Source of the DNA: Sordaria brevicollis
Taxonomy: Eukaryota; Ascomycota; Sordariomycetes; Sordariales; Sordariaceae
Length of the DNA: 64,000 nucleotides
Assembly (NCBI GenBank): GCA_033439795.1
Contig: JAUTDP010000011.1
Coordinates: forward strand, 1,674,001-1,738,000
Direction of reading: 5' to 3'
Below the pieces are notes generated by a model that saw only the letters and a list, made by a program, of their open reading frames with translations, did no database searches and was not told the DNA's origin. Below, one piece after another: positions 60,760-64,000 of the stretch. The position numbers and the translations under genes were made by a program. The first letter of the stretch is position 1. The number at the start of each line of letters is the position of its first letter.

Positions 60760-60985
60760 TTTTTACCCATTTATTTATTTATGTTTTTATTGTTTCATTT
60801 ATTTCATTATTCATTTATTTACTTATACTTTTATCTATATATTAATCTATTTATTTATATCTTTATTTATTTGTTGATCTATTTATTTATTTATTTACCT
60901 ATTTATTCATTTATTTATTTATTTATTTATTTCTTTATTTCTTTATTCACTTATTTATTTATTTATTTATTTATATTCTTATTTG
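60760..60985. repeat. Imperfect TTTA microsatellite
   Basis: About 225 bp of TTTATTTA units with interruptions such as TTTATC and TTCA. An open frame across it encodes only Leu/Phe/Ile/Tyr repeats and is an artefact. Confidence 0.85.
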
Positions 60986-61300
60986 ATTGATATTTCTATC
61001 CTTCATTTATTTGTTTAATTTTTCTTTTATTTAATTTTCTTTCTTATTTATACCTTTAGTTACTAATAGAATTTTTATATTGGGTATTCTTTTGGTTTTC
61101 ATTCTTGCAGTTTTATTTTCCTTCATTCTTGATTCCTTTTTTTTCCTTTTATTCTATTACTAATACATCTTTTTAACTTAAAATTCATTATTCTAGTTCT
61201 TTTTCCCTTTCTTTTTTTTCTTTTTTTCTTTCATTTTTTTCCTCCCCCCCCCTTTTCTACTTCTCGCTTTCTAGTTCTCTTCTTCGAATATTCTTTTCCC

Positions 61301-61433
61301 CATTATTTATTATTCATTATTTATTATTTATTATTCATTATTTATTATTTATTATTTATTATTTATTATTTATTATTTATTATTTATTATTTATTATTTA
61401 TTATTTATTATTTATTATTTATTATTTATTATT
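61301..61433. repeat. ATTATTT heptamer repeat
   Basis: About 19 tandem copies of a 7-base ATTATTT unit, with ATTATTC variants in the first units, near-perfect to the right end. Confidence 0.88.
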
Positions 61434-61732
61434 TCCCATTATTATTATTATTGTTATTATTACCCCTACTACCTCTTTACGTTGTTCAAAATTATTTTAT
61501 TTGATTTTTTTTCGAATTTTTTTCCATTTTTTTTTCGAATTTTTTTCTTCTACCTATCCGTCAAATTTTTTCAAAATCGTTTTTCTCCCTCAGCAAGGGG
61601 TATAGAAATTCCTAAGGGGGTACATTTTACTCGCCTTCTTCCGCTCTATCTTCTAATACCCCCTTTTTTAAGGGTTAGGGTTATAGGCCTTGGAAAAATA
61701 ACTTAGCGAGTTTTTAAAATTTTTCCAAATCC

Positions 61733-61841
61733 ACTAACAATTTCCGGCCGCCGTCGTTCCCGTAACCGTACTAATAATTTCTAGCCGCGGCCATTCCCGT
61801 AACCTGCACTAACAATTTTTCGCCGGCGTTCCGTACTAAAC
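61733..61841. repeat. Three-unit tandem repeat of 37-38 bp
   Basis: Units begin ACTAACAATTT, ACTAATAATTT and ACTAACAATTT at 61733, 61770 and 61808. The first two share a GCCG-rich centre and end CCCGTAACC; the third is shorter. Confidence 0.75.
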
Positions 61842-62257
61842 TCGTCCCGCGAAAGCGATATATTCTTTTTCCGATCTTCTTTCTTATTTTTCTCAACAAC
61901 CGCTCGTCGAAATTTGATGCAACCGGTACCATTCTGTCCGGAATGATTAGACCAACACAACGGTACCACTTTTATATCCGCGACGTTGAATCTAAAGGGT
62001 GCATCGGCCTTTCAATGGCATTTCGTTGAAAAAAGCTCGGGCCTCGACTTCAGCTGGACTCAAAATGCCCCGATTAGGCATGTGGGGACTTCAGCGACTC
62101 CGCAATTTTTTTGCTATCCGAACCGTTATAGACAGAAACGCCGCTCCTTCCTCAGAAGTTTCGCTGCGCGGGCCCATGGCACGACCTCCGTGAACTCCGG
62201 GGTTTCGGGATGGGGGCCCGACGCAACTCCACGTTCTAAGCGGAAGGATGGGCGTTT

Positions 62258-64000
62258 CAATAATTAAATAGGTCGTCGCTTTCGTAGTCCGATAAATTTT
62301 TAATTAAATAAAAATCCTCCTCCGTCTTCGTTCTAATATATTAGTAAATAAAAGTAAAAGAAAAGGAAAAAAAGAAAATTAAAAATAATGAACGAATTCG
62401 TTTCGCTATTCCTTTTTTAATTCGATTACTAAGCGGTATTTATTTAATCGTTTTAACCGAAGTACTTATAATAGGATTTTTCCGGCTTTAATTCTATCGT
62501 TTAAATAAATTTAAAATTATTTTTACATTTACGGCTAATTAATTATTGCGAATTACGTATTTACTATCCGGAGATATTCGAACGTAATATAGTAGAACGT
62601 TTCCCGTTTTAATCCGTACGAATAAATAAGGGTATTAATATCGGGGATTCTCCTTTAGAAAAGGAAAGCCCTAAGGCTAATTACTTCCGTTCTCGCTTAA
62701 ACGAAGAGGGAATTCTTCGCTTTCGTTAATAAATAATAATCCTTATTATCCTTTAAAAATTAGGTTTTCTTCTATTTCTTTTTTTTTTAACCGATTATAT
62801 ACCGTTTTATTATAATATCGTTAAATTTCGGGTTAAAATTAATAATTATAAATTTATACCGCCGATTTAATTTAATTATTACTACCGCTAATTAATAATT
62901 ATAGTGCGATATTTATTTTCTCTTCGTAGCGTTTTTTAATTATATTTTTCGATCGAGGATTAAAAGTTTCGGTAATTATAACGGTTAAACGGGTACGCTT
63001 ATTACCGGGGGTAATCCTATTATAATCGTTATAAAATTCTCCGTTAATATTTATTCTTCTACTTATTTAATTTTAATAATACCGCTTTTTAATTTATTAA
63101 TAAATAATCGATTTTTTATTCGTCTTATTTAAATATAATTAACTATTTAGGTTACTATTCTTCGGACGAATTTAATTTAATCCGTATAAGCGAATCTCTT
63201 TTCGAAAGCCTTTATTTATTTATTAAAGTAAAAGTTAAATAATAAATAAAAGGTTTTTATTTTAAAATTCCATACCGGCGTAATTTTATATACTCCGGTA
63301 ATAATTTTTAAATATTTAATTTAATATTTAACTAATCCGATTATTATCCTTCGGGGTTTATTATATATTTTTATCGGTTAGTAGAAAATTAAGGCTCTAT
63401 ATATAATCGCATTTCGAATATATTTAATATAAATTTCCATCGTACGAGCGAAAGAATAACCCTAAATTTTTATAATTAATCGGATTAATATATTTATTTA
63501 AGTCTTTATTTTTTTCTTAATAATATCCGCGTAAATTTAATAATTAAACTTATAATTTAATTAAACGTTTAAAAATTTTATCGATTTAATCGGTCGAAGT
63601 ATAATATCTTTAAATTAGAAAATCTCTATTCTTAGTACCTTCGTCCGCGTAAAATATATTAATTCCGTTTTATTCGTTTCGAATTCTATATTTTTCTCCC
63701 TTACTTATTCGGAATAAATTTTTTATACCGTTTAAAATATCCTATAATTTTCTTCGGTAATTTTCGCTATAGCGATAATATTAATATTATTAACGAAGCC
63801 GACCGTAATTATATTTTTAATTATAATTAGTTTATAATATAATAAAATAATAAAGAGGATAAAAAGAATTAAGGAAAGGGGGGAATTTTAGGGTATTCCG
63901 GCTTTTATAGCGTAAGGAACGGATATTTCGTCGTCGAAGAAGAAAGAACCTCTTTATTTATTAACGAAATTCGTTACCTCTTTGAAAATTTATTATAAGA
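62258..64000 (-). mobile_element. LINE copy L5, ORF2 segment (runs off the right edge)
   Basis: L5 resumes after the island with AATAATTAAATAGGTCG and goes on towards its 5' end. On the minus strand: RT C-terminal region, then the connection region near 63170-63250, FEANKTELIYF near 63680, RT active site as GFVNNINII near 63785-63800, PLSLILFILF near 63850-63880 and FVNKxRGSFFFDDEISVPY near 63905-63965. RIPed and partial. Confidence 0.87.
62450..64000 (-). pseudogene. LINE ORF2 (L5), RT to C-terminus, partial
   Basis: Motifs as listed for the element. Both catalytic Asp of the FADD box read Asn (NN). The N-terminal half with the endonuclease lies outside the window. Confidence 0.75.

Larger units (their letters stand above)
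60609..62257. other. Non-RIPed 1.65-kb island inserted in LINE L5
   Basis: Base use changes sharply: CpA and TpG are frequent and all families above are absent. It carries, in order: GTCCCTTGGGCGGAGCCGG, GAAACGCCCAT (60658-60668), a TTTA-rich block, heptamer repeats, pyrimidine tracts, GGGTTAGGGTTATAGG (61672-61687), a three-unit tandem repeat, and a normal-composition end with ATGGGCGTTTC (62247-62257). The two 11-mers form an inverted pair, the left one about 50 bp inside. L5 sequence matches on both sides with at most a 2-bp duplication (AA). Open frames at 61986-62267 and 61482-61706 have no recognisable domain; I do not call them genes. Confidence 0.7.

Noticed and set aside
60781..60990. 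69-codon Leu/Phe/Tyr frame
   Set aside because: Translation of a TTTA microsatellite.
61301..61433. Centromere-type satellite
   Set aside because: A short simple heptamer repeat of about 130 bp only, inside a small island; no higher-order array.
60609..62257. Tc1/mariner-type insertion
   Set aside because: No TA duplication at the edges and the 11-bp inverted pair is not terminal on the left side.
61986..62267. 93-codon frame (and 61999-62193, 61781-61969) in the island
   Set aside because: No recognisable domain, overlapping frames on both strands, and 61986-62267 runs across the right edge of the insertion; not enough to call a gene.
1..64000. CRISPR array, bacterial operons, riboswitches, origin of replication
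   Set aside because: No regularly spaced repeats, ribosome sites or terminators; the sequence is a eukaryotic RIP-mutated repeat block.

Overview
The window looks like a heterochromatic, AT-rich stretch from a filamentous ascomycete (Pezizomycotina), built almost entirely of retrotransposon copies damaged by repeat-induced point mutation (RIP). CpA is nearly gone and TpA is everywhere. Premature stops are TAA/TAG at places where Gln or Trp is expected, catalytic Asp has become Asn and Cys has become Tyr, while CpG is retained. I see no intact host gene, tRNA or rRNA. The species cannot be named from this sequence alone.

Three families explain about 96% of the bases. (1) A Tad1-like LINE of about 6.96 kb is present in ten or so copies on both strands. 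Its ORF1 starts with a segment carrying an Hsp70/actin-like phosphate-loop motif and continues into a gag-like part. ORF2 has an endonuclease and a reverse transcriptase. A 3' region of about 1.6 kb ends in a conserved hairpin and an AAGAATCTTACTTACTT-type tail. (2) Ty3/gypsy element 'A' is a chromovirus with 253-bp TGTCAC...GTGACA LTRs. Copy A1 (3440-10680) is complete; copy A2 is split and truncated. (3) Ty3/gypsy element 'B' is a second chromovirus with 282-bp LTRs, stretched from 2323 to 35895 by insertions.

Layout. 1-2322: the 3' end of one + strand LINE (L0), then a 5'-truncated + strand LINE (L0b). 2323-35895: element B inserted in L0b (TSD CCTAA). Inside B lie A1 in its gag (TSD ATAGC) and LINE L1 between its integrase core and chromodomain. 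Inside L1 lies A2, and inside the A2 pol lies a head-to-tail pair of minus-strand LINEs (L-A plus L-B, 21015-31467) bounded by a 14-bp TSD. A deletion fused A2 to the 3' half of L1 at about 31785. 35896-38828: L0b resumes, carrying a 950-bp minus-strand LINE (Ls). 38829-39376: an unidentified less-mutated fragment. 39377-64000: minus-strand LINE L3 broken by full-length L2 (+), full-length L4 (-) and L5 (-). L5 carries a non-RIPed 1.65-kb island (60609-62257).

The interest lies in the stratigraphy, the unusual LINE ORF1, the LINE dimer that suggests template jumping, patches that escaped RIP, and two non-retroelement pieces sharing a telomere-like 16-mer. All protein calls are conceptual readings through stops; nothing here looks able to make an intact protein.
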